A stretch of DNA of 64,000 nt from Leisingera aquimarina DSM 24565 (GTDB lineage Bacteria; Pseudomonadota; Alphaproteobacteria; Rhodobacterales; Rhodobacteraceae): the NCBI RefSeq assembly GCF_000473165.1, contig NZ_AXBE01000013.1, positions 62,001 through 126,000 of the forward strand, given 5' to 3'. Below are positions 8,343-16,932 of the stretch, piece by piece (the first letter of the stretch is position 1; each line of letters starts with the position of its first letter). The notes under the pieces are model-generated. The model was not told the DNA's origin and did no database searches. It saw nothing but the letters and a program-made list of their open reading frames with translations. The position numbers and the translations under genes were made by a program.

Positions 8343-9143
8343 AGCGTGCGTATGAAACTCGGAAACGCGGATTGCCGCTGACGTTTCAAACCTGCCTCGA
8401 ATGGAGACGGTTTCACCTTGAATTGGAAGATGCCCGATCAACTGAAACTCTTCGCCAGTCCAGGCTTTCAGATTGGCGCCGCCCGGAAAAATGCCGAAGC
8501 GGCTTCTATCGAACTCTATCGGCTTTCCGATTCTGTTTCCGGTATCTTCGAGTGTGGCCGCATAGTGCAGATCTGCCGCCCGCACACCATCCTTCATAAG
8601 GACTGGAAGACTGGCATATGCTGCCAATAGCAGGGCTGCAATTGGCGCCCTCCATCCGCTCGGGAACTGCAAGTCAGTGCCAGATCTTGGATCATTTGCC
8701 CAAATCCGAATTCCGGCCGCAACTGACAGACCGTACAGCGCATAGGTCGGCCAGTCTTCAGGCCAAAACATGCCGAAGTTCAGCAAATCCCATCGCAGCG
8801 GCGCCAGCAAAACAACACCGTTTGCCCATTTTGTCTGCAAAGCATCAAGCCCCAAGTGCAGAACGGAACCCAGTGCCAGAATAAGAAAAACGGACCAAAA
8901 TCTCTTGCTGAAAGTGGCCAGGAAGGCGCATAAAACCAAGCTTATCACCAAGCTGCCCTGGGCGATTGCAAACAAACGCAGATCTATCAACGGTACGTCA
9001 GTCAACCCGGTTGCAGCACGTTGAATGATCCATGGAACATCCGGCACGACGCATCCTGCCAATATCCATTTCACATCAGCGGCGGGCAAAAACGCCTTCG
9101 TCACCAGATATTGGATTCCGATATGGCCAAGCGTGGCAGGCAT
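8244..9143 (-). CDS. Multi-pass membrane protein resembling YdjM/DUF457 metal-dependent hydrolases
   Basis: 299 residues with several hydrophobic segments. Conserved-looking polar residues sit where metal ligands occur in the YdjM-type membrane hydrolase family: GHIGIQYL near residue 6, VVPDVPW near 31, and LHLGLDALQTKW near 94-105 (an HxxxD pattern). Family members are membrane enzymes of uncertain substrate, and the role in the EPS locus is unknown. The ATG at 9143 lies four bases below the stop of the PHP-like gene (9147), so the two form an operon. The 3' end overlaps the convergent GT2-like gene by 99 bases. Assignment to the family is by motif impression only. Confidence 0.6.
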   Translation of the reverse strand: MPATLGHIGIQYLVTKAFLPAADVKWILAGCVVPDVPWIIQRAATGLTDVPLIDLRLFAIAQGSLVISLVLCAFLATFSKRFWSVFLILALGSVLHLGLDALQTKWANGVVLLAPLRWDLLNFGMFWPEDWPTYALYGLSVAAGIRIWANDPRSGTDLQFPSGWRAPIAALLLAAYASLPVLMKDGVRAADLHYAATLEDTGNRIGKPIEFDRSRFGIFPGGANLKAWTGEEFQLIGHLPIQGETVSIRGRFETSAAIRVSEFHTHASGVRDAASYSGLLVIILWWVFCIVDRFRAWFR

Positions 9144-9146
9144 GGA

Positions 9147-9971
9147 TCACACCAAGCGCTTTCTCACTTGCATGAAGGTTTGGAGCACCAGAAATCCGAT
9201 CAAACCCTGCAGCGGGCCATAACATGCTGGAGACCGGCCGCATGATCGGACCCAACTCTCAAGGCTGCGGAAGGGATGATCAGGATCGAGCAGGAATTCG
9301 GCAGCAAACCCAAAGCGCCCGACAGCAGAAGTTTGGGCCGGAAACGGCAAAGGGTCTGAACCTGCAAGAACACGCCACCCGTTTGTTTCGGCTTCCGTCA
9401 GCGCCTTCGGGCGAGGCGTCCCCTTAAGACGGACACCGGTATCAGCAAGGCAGAACCTTGCAGAGACTGGAGCCGAAGCCGTGAGCGACCGGATGATGGC
9501 TCCACGCTCTCCAACCCATTTTACGCCCCGCCAAGGAAGCACGGCAAGAACCTCAAGATCGTCCGCAACAGCCATCACGTCGCGCAGAGGAAGGCCATCG
9601 GCAATGGTTTCTGTCGCGCCGTGGACAAGAACTTCGAGGCCTTCTGCTGTTACGATCTGACGTCCTGCAATGATAAAAAGCCGGCACCCGTCACTGCAGC
9701 GTGCGACCTTGGAAACCGGTTCCGCGCACGGTTCAACAGACCAGGCGCCAGCGCGATTGGGAAGCGAGGAAAAACGGTCGGTGCCCGCTGTTTCTGTCAG
9801 CAGCAGAAAACCGACTGGTCTTTCAGGCGGCCCGGAAAGCCCCATGTTGCGGCGCGCGCTGTTCAGCACTTGCGCGAGATCGAAACCGGGATGCAGATGC
9901 ACATGGCCAGCCACCTTATGAATTTGCGGAGATGAGCAGCTCTCTGCTAAGCTATTGTCGTTCAAAGCCAC
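9147..9971 (-). CDS. PHP-like protein, copy 1
   Basis: A 274-residue protein of the same family as the one at 60086-60880. Shared stretches are the N-terminal HVHLH (about residue 23-27), IIAGRQIVTAEGLEVLVHGA against LIAGRQIVTEEGLEVLAYGA, LPWRGVKWVGERGAIIR against LPWGFGKWSGARGRVIR, GSDPLPF against GTDPLPF, and HPFRSLESW against HPFQSFRTW. The HxHxH start is typical of metal-dependent PHP or amidohydrolase-like folds, so hydrolysis of a phosphoester or amide is possible, but no substrate is known to me. The start is the GTG at 9971. The membrane protein gene at 9143 follows after three bases. Copy 2 sits next to an asparagine synthase gene, which this copy lacks. Confidence 0.65.
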   Translation of the reverse strand: MALNDNSLAESCSSPQIHKVAGHVHLHPGFDLAQVLNSARRNMGLSGPPERPVGFLLLTETAGTDRFSSLPNRAGAWSVEPCAEPVSKVARCSDGCRLFIIAGRQIVTAEGLEVLVHGATETIADGLPLRDVMAVADDLEVLAVLPWRGVKWVGERGAIIRSLTASAPVSARFCLADTGVRLKGTPRPKALTEAETNGWRVLAGSDPLPFPAQTSAVGRFGFAAEFLLDPDHPFRSLESWVRSCGRSPACYGPLQGLIGFLVLQTFMQVRKRLV

Positions 9972-10366
9972 CAGCCTTTTCCCAATGCAACTCTTGAAAC
10001 CCGTATTTATTCGGCACTATTTCCAGAAACCGGCAACACAGAAGGAATGCCCATGTGCAGACCCATTTGAGTGGTTCAAATGGAAAGTTAGTGCAAGGCT
10101 GGCTGCGCCGCTACCCGGCTTTGGACCACCCGGCTGGAGATTTTCCGGGAATTGAGACTGCGGCGGCTCCATGGCGCAACCGGTGACAGAGTTCCGGTCG
10201 CCATGCTAACAAGACCCGGGACAGTTTTCCGGACCGGACAAGCGCCGGAAATCTTCACATCCGCAATCCAAATTCCGCGGGGGCTCCAAGCTTCCTTTCA
10301 ACTGGGCAGTCAGGCAAGATAGATATATAAAACCAAGGTGAATGCACATGGAAAAGGCGTTGTCAT
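9972..10366. other. Divergent intergenic region
   Basis: 395 bases between the PHP-like gene and the methyltransferase gene. No gene is supported. It contains the 37-base repeat at 10057-10093 and an AT-rich stretch (about 10318-10335, AGATATATAAAA) that could be part of the methyltransferase promoter. Confidence 0.45.
10057..10093 (+). repeat. 37-base dispersed repeat, copy 1
   Basis: This stretch matches the reverse complement of 56100-56136 at 33 of 37 positions (differences at four scattered bases). Shared cores are TTGAGTGGT and GAAAGTTAGTG. Both copies lie in intergenic DNA next to genes that have a paralogue elsewhere in the window. It is probably the terminal part of a lost mobile element. 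Confidence 0.6.
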
Positions 10367-11044
10367 ATGCTTGACTTGGAGCGTCAGGATTGGGGCAACT
10401 TTGCTTCGAACATTGAGTTCCTGGAGCGTACGGGACTGCTTCAGTCACCAAAACGCATTCTGGAGATTGGCTGCGGTGAAGGGCGCCTGCTGCAAGCCCT
10501 TCATGAGGCCGGCCACCAGATCTCCGCAATCGATTCGGAGCGTGACGCACTTGATCAATGCCCGCCCGGGCTCGACGTCCAAGTCGCCGATGGCGCCAAG
10601 CTGCCCTTCGATGACAATTGCTTCGATCTCGTGCTCAGCTTTGATGTTCTCGAGCACATTCCGGATACCGACCGCCACCTGGAAGAGGTGCGCCGGGTCC
10701 TTAAACCAAATGGGCATTATCTCCTTCAGACTCCGAACAAGTGGGCCAACATACCATTTGAAATGGTGCGCTGGTCAACGCTTTACGGCATCAAGCGGAC
10801 CTTCGATTTTCTCAAACCGCCACAACATTGTGCTCTGCACAGCTACTATCAATTGAGGCGGCGCTTCTTAAAACATCAATTCGATATTGAGTTCTTCGAC
10901 ATCGGTGTCGTCAATGCATACTTTATTGGAAAAGTTAAAATGCATCTTGGCCGCCCAGGGGTTTTCATGCTTAAGATCATTAATCCGGACCGGCTGCCGA
11001 TCCCTCTGCGAACAAATTTCTATGTGAGAGCACAGTTGCACTGA
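10367..11044 (+). CDS. Class I SAM-dependent methyltransferase (type 11)
   Basis: 225 residues. Motif I, LEIGCGEGRLL (32-42), and the following acidic AIDSE mark the SAM-binding Rossmann-like fold. DLVLSFDVLEHIPD (about 87-100) and RRVLKPNGHYLLQTPN are the usual type 11 motifs. It probably methylates a sugar or lipid-linked intermediate in the EPS pathway; the acceptor is unknown. AAAAGGCG lies nine bases before the ATG at 10367. An IS481 remnant follows downstream, so it appears to be transcribed alone. A second methyltransferase at 43584 has lost motif I, so this is the only apparently functional one in the window. Confidence 0.88.
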   Translation: MLDLERQDWGNFASNIEFLERTGLLQSPKRILEIGCGEGRLLQALHEAGHQISAIDSERDALDQCPPGLDVQVADGAKLPFDDNCFDLVLSFDVLEHIPDTDRHLEEVRRVLKPNGHYLLQTPNKWANIPFEMVRWSTLYGIKRTFDFLKPPQHCALHSYYQLRRRFLKHQFDIEFFDIGVVNAYFIGKVKMHLGRPGVFMLKIINPDRLPIPLRTNFYVRAQLH

Positions 11045-11220
11045 AGTGTTTCTGTCTGACCTCTGCTTCATGGCGGCCAGGATGAGAAACAAGCCCTCTC
11101 TTATTAAACCGCTCTAAACCGGCCCATTGGTGCTGACGTCAGGCAATCGGGGCCGGCTAGGCCGATCTTGTTTCCTTGGCAGATTGGCATACCGCCCGGT
11201 TTCAGGGTGCCGCAGGGGAA

Positions 11221-11400
11221 TGGCAGCGCCGCTACAATCACGAGCGCACTCATCAGGGCAAAATGCGTTGCGGAAAAGCGCCGTTCCAGACCATGATTGA
11301 GGGTAAGGAAATCTGGAAGGGAAAGTTCCTGAGCAGAACTTTGACTGACAGCAGCCACCGGAACCCGGGTAAATGTCAGATCACATCCGAAGCGATACAG
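11221..11400 (+). mobile_element. IS481-family transposase C-terminal remnant and right end
   Basis: The reading frame at 11221-11340 gives RRYNHERTHQGKMRCGKAPF followed by QTMIEGKEIWKGKFL, the well-known C-terminus of IS481 transposases. Nothing upstream of 11221 in any frame matches the catalytic core. DNA up to about 11400 (CTGACAGCAGCC, then ATGTCAGATCACATCCGA) resembles the right end of such elements. It is a dead fragment left after deletion of the rest. Confidence 0.75.
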
Positions 11401-11927
11401 ATAAAACACAAAAACCTGAAATGGAAAAGGAAGCGTTACAGTGGCTCCTCTTTGCGGATCAAAGTTTCGCTATGGTGATATATTTTAGGGATATGGCGCA
11501 TATTGGCGGCTGGTAAAGCTATCCGGCGGAGCCAGAACAAGCCGCCAGAAAACCTGCCGCCATCGATTTCCCGGTTGCTGGTGGCGCAAACCTTTTAGAC
11601 CCGGCAGAATTCAGACTGAAGAAACAGCTCGAAGGCGGTATTCGGAAGTTCATGATGATGAAAAAATCTGATATTGTAGCTGTATTGCATAACGCTAAGT
11701 TTTCCAAGGAGGCTTCGATCGGACAGTTTGCACCCCCGATGGCGCTTCATCGCATGATGTCGCCGCCAGCAATTTCAAAAGTGCTCGAGAACAGTTTTCG
11801 GTCAGTTCGGATTGACCAAACCTTTGGCGCACCCGTTGCGCCAAAAAACACATGCAGCATATAGGGGATATTGGTGGCAGAGCGCTGTGGATTAAGGGGG
11901 AACAGTTCTGATCAGGGGCGCAACAAC
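11401..11927. other. Stretch without a recognisable gene
   Basis: About 530 bases between the IS481 remnant and the GT-C gene. Short open frames lack family features. No terminator or clear promoter was found, and the region may be deletion scar DNA linked to the insertion sequence. Confidence 0.4.
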
Positions 11928-13619
11928 ATGCATTCCATCACTGTTGTTATGATCGGTTTGGTTGCATTTGTTTTGGCTGTTTTCACCCGGACCGGAATGA
12001 TTGATCATCCCCTGATCTATGATGAGCTTTATCAGTACCTGCCCGCTATCAGTTGGCAGGAAGACCGGACTCTTTCTGTTTTGGATGGCGCATACACCCG
12101 GGCCGCACATTTCACTCAGTTGATTGCGCTGAGCTTTGATATCCTCGGGGAGCAATCAGCTTTCGCCGCCAGACTGATACCCGCGATCATTCCCGGCGCG
12201 GTCATGGTGTCAATGGTCGTGGCATGGGCTTATCATGTCAGCGGTGCCGTAACCGCGCTGATCACGCTGACTCTTTTGCTTTTCTGGCCAAACGGCATCG
12301 AAGTATCCCAGTATATTCGATTTTATGCCGCGCAGGGTATGCTTTTTGTGGCAGGAGCCCTGCTTGTCTACATTGCCTTTGCCAATCTCACTTCGCGTGC
12401 ATGGCAGCTGACCGCTCTCGCCGTGGCAGCCGCCCTCTTTCTGATTGCGCTGGATCTGCAAATGCTTACCGCCTTGGGCGTAGGCGCAGCAGGAATCTGG
12501 ATTCTTTTGGTTTTTTTGCCAGGCTGGTTACGGGCAAATCCTTTGCGGTGGTGGCTGGCTGGCGCCGCGGTGGCTGTGATTGCGGGTATCCTGTTGAGCG
12601 GCGCGTTTTCGGAGAAAATCCACTGGCTTTGGGTCACATACAATTGGGAGCCTTGGCCTCCTGTTGACGACACAACGTTCTATCACCGGAATTTCAGAGA
12701 CAACTACCCCACATTCTGGCCTCTCTTCCCGATAATTTCCATTGTTGCGCTGCGTGTAAATTTCCTGCCTGCCTCTTTTTGCCTGATACTGTTCGCAACG
12801 ACCTTTTTGCTGCAGTCCTTCGGAGGGCTGAAGAACATTAGATATCTCTTTTCAACAATGCCGTTCTTCTTCGTCCTCTGGGGGATAGGCTTGCAGGCAT
12901 TATTGCCCGCGCTCTGGCGCCTTCTGAGGGATACTTCAGTCAAAGCCATGCCGCCTCTTCTTCCTGCCTCTTTGAAAAACCCTCTTTCTTGCCTGACCAT
13001 CCTCATCGCAACGGGTTTCTTAGCTCTCTCCAACCCGGCTTTCGTTCGCAGTGCGAAGCTGATGATGGGGCAAGATGGAAATATGCTGTTAGGCAAAACA
13101 CGCTGGCAATGGCAGGATGCTGATGTATTGCTTGCGCCATGGCTGGCGGACAATGCCCTCATCGTGACTGATGAGGAAATGCGCGCAATCGAATGGCTGG
13201 GCGACTTCGATCTGGCTTATAATAGGCCAAGGTTCTCTGAGTTTTTATATATACGCAGCCCGGACACGCCGCCGTTCACTACCGATCTCAGGACGGGCCG
13301 TCCCCTGATCGGAGATTTTTCCGATTTCAAACTCACAGTCCTTTGCAATCCGGTGGGTGTTTTTATAACCAACCAGCCCGGCATCCGAAGCCCGAACATC
13401 ATTAGGCTTTTGCAGGAAACCCGGAACGCAGGCGTGACTGTCGCATTGAGCAGCGGGAACGGGGTGTCCATTGCAGGATGGAAGCACGGCGACAGCACAG
13501 TCCCGCCTGCTCAATGCGCGCGCCTGCCGGATTTTGGCTCCCCCTCGGCGGCTGGCCGTATCCTTTCCGGCCGATCCAAACCTCAGAGCGTCTCGTCGGC
13601 AGCTGCGGAAAGATACTGA
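11928..13619 (+). CDS. GT-C type membrane glycosyltransferase (ArnT/PMT-like)
   Basis: Multi-pass protein of 563 residues from the ATG at 11928 (a TTG at 11871 would add 19 polar residues with no benefit; CAGGGG lies before the ATG). After the first helix, HPLIYDELYQYLPA (about residues 25-38) has the Asp-Glu pair in the first periplasmic loop that is the acidic catalytic site of GT-C enzymes using polyprenyl-phosphate sugars. About ten hydrophobic helices follow, and then a C-terminal non-membrane part of about 180 residues. It probably transfers a lipid-linked sugar in the periplasm, perhaps one made by the GtrB-like gene at 6299. It overlaps the convergent gene at 13583 by 37 bases. Confidence 0.8.
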   Translation: MHSITVVMIGLVAFVLAVFTRTGMIDHPLIYDELYQYLPAISWQEDRTLSVLDGAYTRAAHFTQLIALSFDILGEQSAFAARLIPAIIPGAVMVSMVVAWAYHVSGAVTALITLTLLLFWPNGIEVSQYIRFYAAQGMLFVAGALLVYIAFANLTSRAWQLTALAVAAALFLIALDLQMLTALGVGAAGIWILLVFLPGWLRANPLRWWLAGAAVAVIAGILLSGAFSEKIHWLWVTYNWEPWPPVDDTTFYHRNFRDNYPTFWPLFPIISIVALRVNFLPASFCLILFATTFLLQSFGGLKNIRYLFSTMPFFFVLWGIGLQALLPALWRLLRDTSVKAMPPLLPASLKNPLSCLTILIATGFLALSNPAFVRSAKLMMGQDGNMLLGKTRWQWQDADVLLAPWLADNALIVTDEEMRAIEWLGDFDLAYNRPRFSEFLYIRSPDTPPFTTDLRTGRPLIGDFSDFKLTVLCNPVGVFITNQPGIRSPNIIRLLQETRNAGVTVALSSGNGVSIAGWKHGDSTVPPAQCARLPDFGSPSAAGRILSGRSKPQSVSSAAAERY

Positions 13620-14005
13620 CCGCAAGCCGGGAGCCAAGGGTCAGCCAAGCCATAGTCGAATTGAGCTGCCCGCTGCTGCTGGACTGCAATAATATTGCTT
13701 CTGGTCAGGATCGTATACAGGAACCGGTCCCGAAGGGCGGCAGCCGGGCCGATCATCTTCATCTGGTCGCCATGCCAGGCAAAATACACCTCCGCGGCCA
13801 GTTTTTTGGCCGGGCTGCCCTGCGCGGAATATGATGCAAATTCAGTGACGAAATCGGCAACCCCATCAAGGTTCAGAACATCAGGCCCAAAATGATCGCG
13901 AAGCGTACGCTTTAGAAATCCGACCGTCCCGCCCAATGACACTGGAACCGCAACAAGAGCTGTCGCGGCGGCGCCCATCAAGAACATCCGGCGGCGCATT
14001 TTCAT
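13583..14005 (-). CDS. Small Tat-exported protein coupled to a GMC oxidoreductase
   Basis: A 140-residue protein starting with MKMRRRMFLMGAAATALVAV, a twin-arginine type signal, followed by a helical region. The ATG at 14005 overlaps the stop of the upstream GMC gene (ATGA at 14002-14005), so the two are translationally coupled. Small Tat-bearing subunits are known partners of GMC dehydrogenases such as gluconate 2-dehydrogenase, where the signal carries the flavoprotein through the membrane as a complex. That role here is inference from position and signal, as the sequence itself is not clearly a member of the known subunit-3 family. It is the last gene of the coupled minus-strand operon and ends against a convergent gene. 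Confidence 0.7.
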   Translation of the reverse strand: MKMRRRMFLMGAAATALVAVPVSLGGTVGFLKRTLRDHFGPDVLNLDGVADFVTEFASYSAQGSPAKKLAAEVYFAWHGDQMKMIGPAAALRDRFLYTILTRSNIIAVQQQRAAQFDYGLADPWLPACGQYLSAAADETL

Positions 14006-15414
14006 AAGAGTTCTCCTGCATAAAGAGATAATGCCGCAAGCGTCAGTGTCGGATTGGCGGCAGACCCTGTGGTGAACACGCCAGCGCCCAGGCAGGCGAG
14101 ATCCGGCGTGCCGAAAACACGGCATTTCCTGTCAACGACCCCGCCGGCGCGATCCCAGGCCATTGGTGTTCCGCCGACAATATGCGCCTCGGTCGGCTCA
14201 AAGCCGCCTATTCTGACAATTTCATGCTCGAAGGGGATCAAGGAAGGCAGAAGCTCACGGCCGCGCGCAAGACCCGCATAGGTATAATCACTGTGCCCGG
14301 TCCATAAAACAACCGGTTCACCGTCCTTCAAGACAACCCGGTTGCTTGCTTGCGGCAAATCCTCCGCCACCAGTTTGAGCTTGAGCCGCCGCAGCCATTT
14401 CCCGCGCTCCAGCCTGAGCGAGGGAGGCGCATTCCAGCTTTCAATCAGCACCGACGCAGCTTCGCGGCGGAAATCCCCGTCATAAAGCCCATAGCCCATG
14501 CCGGTCAAAGACGTGCCGCCATAATAATTGTCGAACGGGATATCGGCCCAAATGAATTGGCCAAGCTGTTCGTGAATACCGCGGCCGACCCGTTCGGAGC
14601 CGATGCCGGAGCGCAGAAGAATGGCAGAGTTGTAGATCGGGTTCGCCCCTAGACCGACGAAATCTGCACGCAGCGTGACCGGGCCTGCGTCCGCAGTGTT
14701 GACCACAATCCCCGCTGCCCGGCCTGCAGCAGTTTCAACCATCCTGCATTCTGCATCGAGAAGATACTGGAAACCATCATCCGCAAACAGATCAAGCGAG
14801 TTCAGTATAGTGAACTTCGCATCGATGGGGCAGAGATTGCAGGTGCCAGACACGCAGCAGGCCGGGCGGCGGCCGCCGTTGGACCGGGCACATGGCATTG
14901 GCTGCCAGCTCGGCGCGGCTTCGAAAAGCCTGCGTTCCGCCCGGCTCGGAACATGCGGCGGAAACGGGAACGGTGCGCTGCGCGGTGCATATCCGGCCTC
15001 ATCCGAGCCGGCGACATCCATCAGGTATTCCGCCTCGATCATGTAAGGCTCAATGTCAGCGTAGGAAACGGGCCAATCCTGCGCTACGCCGTAGCGCGAA
15101 CGAAGCTCGAAGTCGCTTGGCTGCAAGCGCGGCGTATTCCCCCACCAGCAATTCGAACATCCGCCGAACTGATGGCGCACGGTCCAATCCTTGCGCTGCC
15201 CGGAACTGTTTTCCTGAGCAACTTCGTCAGCCGGGCGGTGCAGCCGGTTTTCAAGCTGCCTGTCGTGATCGACATAAGGCCCGCGCTCAACAAAGAGCAC
15301 CTTCAGACCCTTGCCCTTCAGTTTATAGGCAAAGAAGAACGAGGCGAAACTTGTTCCAACCAGAATGACATCCCAGCCGGTTTTTTGCGCCTCTTCTGCG
15401 GATACCAGTTTCAA
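14002..15414 (-). CDS. GMC-family FAD oxidoreductase
   Basis: 470 residues. The N-terminal FAD-binding strand reads WDVILVGTSFASFFFAYKL, with GTSFAS in place of the usual GxGxxG. GGCSNCWWGNTPRLQPSDFE fits the GMC signature, PVSYADIEPYMIEAE is typical of the short bacterial branch, and ANPTLTLAALSLYAGELL is the C-terminal flavin motif. Such enzymes oxidise alcohol groups of sugars or polyols. The substrate is unknown, but the position inside an EPS operon suggests oxidation of a glycan or precursor. The TTG start at 15414 overlaps the stop of the GT4 remnant by four bases (TTGA), and its own stop overlaps the small Tat protein, a likely export partner. The altered glycine motif should be noted. 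Confidence 0.85.
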   Translation of the reverse strand: MKLVSAEEAQKTGWDVILVGTSFASFFFAYKLKGKGLKVLFVERGPYVDHDRQLENRLHRPADEVAQENSSGQRKDWTVRHQFGGCSNCWWGNTPRLQPSDFELRSRYGVAQDWPVSYADIEPYMIEAEYLMDVAGSDEAGYAPRSAPFPFPPHVPSRAERRLFEAAPSWQPMPCARSNGGRRPACCVSGTCNLCPIDAKFTILNSLDLFADDGFQYLLDAECRMVETAAGRAAGIVVNTADAGPVTLRADFVGLGANPIYNSAILLRSGIGSERVGRGIHEQLGQFIWADIPFDNYYGGTSLTGMGYGLYDGDFRREAASVLIESWNAPPSLRLERGKWLRRLKLKLVAEDLPQASNRVVLKDGEPVVLWTGHSDYTYAGLARGRELLPSLIPFEHEIVRIGGFEPTEAHIVGGTPMAWDRAGGVVDRKCRVFGTPDLACLGAGVFTTGSAANPTLTLAALSLYAGELL

Positions 15415-15663
15415 TTTGCGACCCTGTTCATTCCCGTTTCAAGGCGTGGTTCAACCTCATGACCGAAGAAGCTGTTGAGCTTTCGGCCATAGGCGTTCGG
15501 GCTGAACTCTCTTACTGTTCGCGCCTGTGCCGCAGCCCCCATGCCGGTTCGCAGATCTGGATTGCGGAGCAACTCACCCCGCCGCGCCATATCCTTGGCG
15601 TTTGGATCCACCCGCATTGCAAATGCCTCCCCCATTCCGGTGCCTAAAGCAATAGGCCTGATC
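15411..15663 (-). pseudogene. GT4 glycosyltransferase C-terminal remnant
   Basis: In this frame GMGEAFAMRVDPNAKDMARR is followed by GELLRNPDLRTGMGAAAQAR and EFSPNAYGRKL. This is the C-terminal end of a GT4 (GT-B fold) glycosyltransferase: the donor-site GMGEAF loop, the 'LL.NP.LR..MG..AR' helix and the final 'FS....Y' helix. About 300 N-terminal residues expected for the family are absent, and the frame runs directly into the end of the upstream Wzy-like gene. The stop overlaps the next gene by four bases, so the remnant still keeps the coupling pattern of the operon. A deletion has removed most of the gene. Confidence 0.7.
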
Positions 15664-16932
15664 TCATCCCATGACGTGCAGCCCGCTGACCTGTTTCCCG
15701 GAGCTTGGAACTGCCGGAAAACCACGCAAAGACATCAGGCCTCCTGTAAGAAAGAGTATCGTCAAAAGCGCAAACGGTGCGAGCAATTCAGACTCCGTCA
15801 TGCTCTTGGCTAATGTAACAGCGCAAACACAAAGAAAGAAAACAGTTGAAACCGGTTCAGATTTATTTCTGAAAAAAAGGATGCAGCCAATGGTCCAGAG
15901 CACAATAAGGACAGAAAATGACAATCCGATCAGGCCTTGATGCACGGCAATTTCATAATACGAATTGTGAAAAGAGAAGGTGGCGTAGTCTGCCTTGTGG
16001 AATTCTTCGTAGATGCGGCTGGCTTCTGACAGTTTGTCATACGGGGTCCAGAACCCGCCGGCCCCCACACCAAGAAGCGGCTGCTGTTCGATTTGTGCGG
16101 TGGCATACTGCCACAGGACCGTGCGGCCAGTCAGAGTGCCGTCTTTTCCGAAAGCCGCTAGGACGGCATTGACCGGGTCGACTGTCAATGATGAGAAAAA
16201 GACACCTAGCATCAGAACGGCGATGCCGGAAACCGTCAAAGCCGCAATGTAGAAAAAGGGGCTTTTGAAGATACCAGATCGGGGCAGAATGCCCAGGCAG
16301 AACACAAGCCCGAAAATGCCAAGTGCAAGCAGCACAGCTGTTGCGGAGTCCGATCTATGTATTTGCCAGACAGCCAGGGCTGCCGCAACAGCCGCCAGCA
16401 GTTTGATTTTTTTTGAGAACCCGGTGTCGATAAGGATGCAGAGCGAGGCGAGCCACAGAACCACCATGGCGGACCCCATTGTGTTTTTGCTTGAAAACAC
16501 CCCTCGGGCGACTGTTCCGGTCCCCATATAGGGGGCCAGGAAACTCATTACGGCATAGTAACTTGATGCAATCAGAAGCGATATGAAAAGATCGCGCGCG
16601 GTCAGGCGTGTCGCGATGCAGTAACAGATCAAGATCGTGAGCATCAATTGAAGGCCCGACTTTAGAATGAGCCCGGTCTGGTCTCCCCAGAGTGCGGAAA
16701 GCAGCCACCAGGCCGGAAAAACGAACAGGACAGCGCTGCGCGCGACCAGCGGGAAAATCCTGGGGAAATCCCGCACGAAAGCCCAAGCAAAATAAAGTGC
16801 CAAAGGATAAAGGACCAACTCGTCAAACCGGAACTGTTTGAAAGTAACAAAAATCCACAAGGTTACCAGGATATGATCCCGGCGGTGCTCGAGTACCTCC
16901 CGGTTTGAAGGATATGCCATGGTTACAGTCAT
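15664..16932 (-). CDS. O-antigen ligase/polymerase family membrane protein (Wzy/ExoQ-like)
   Basis: 422 residues from the ATG at 16932, which overlaps the stop of the upstream GMC gene (ATGA at 16929-16932). About ten to eleven membrane helices are visible. A large loop contains GTLTGRTVLWQYATAQIEQQ and then PLLGVGAGGFW, the signature region of the Wzy_C/O-antigen ligase domain. It is probably the polymerase that joins lipid-linked repeat units in the periplasm, working with the Wzx-like protein at 25681 and the ExoP-like protein at 2940. The ligase alternative cannot be excluded from sequence alone. Confidence 0.85.
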   Translation of the reverse strand: MTVTMAYPSNREVLEHRRDHILVTLWIFVTFKQFRFDELVLYPLALYFAWAFVRDFPRIFPLVARSAVLFVFPAWWLLSALWGDQTGLILKSGLQLMLTILICYCIATRLTARDLFISLLIASSYYAVMSFLAPYMGTGTVARGVFSSKNTMGSAMVVLWLASLCILIDTGFSKKIKLLAAVAAALAVWQIHRSDSATAVLLALGIFGLVFCLGILPRSGIFKSPFFYIAALTVSGIAVLMLGVFFSSLTVDPVNAVLAAFGKDGTLTGRTVLWQYATAQIEQQPLLGVGAGGFWTPYDKLSEASRIYEEFHKADYATFSFHNSYYEIAVHQGLIGLSFSVLIVLWTIGCILFFRNKSEPVSTVFFLCVCAVTLAKSMTESELLAPFALLTILFLTGGLMSLRGFPAVPSSGKQVSGLHVMG

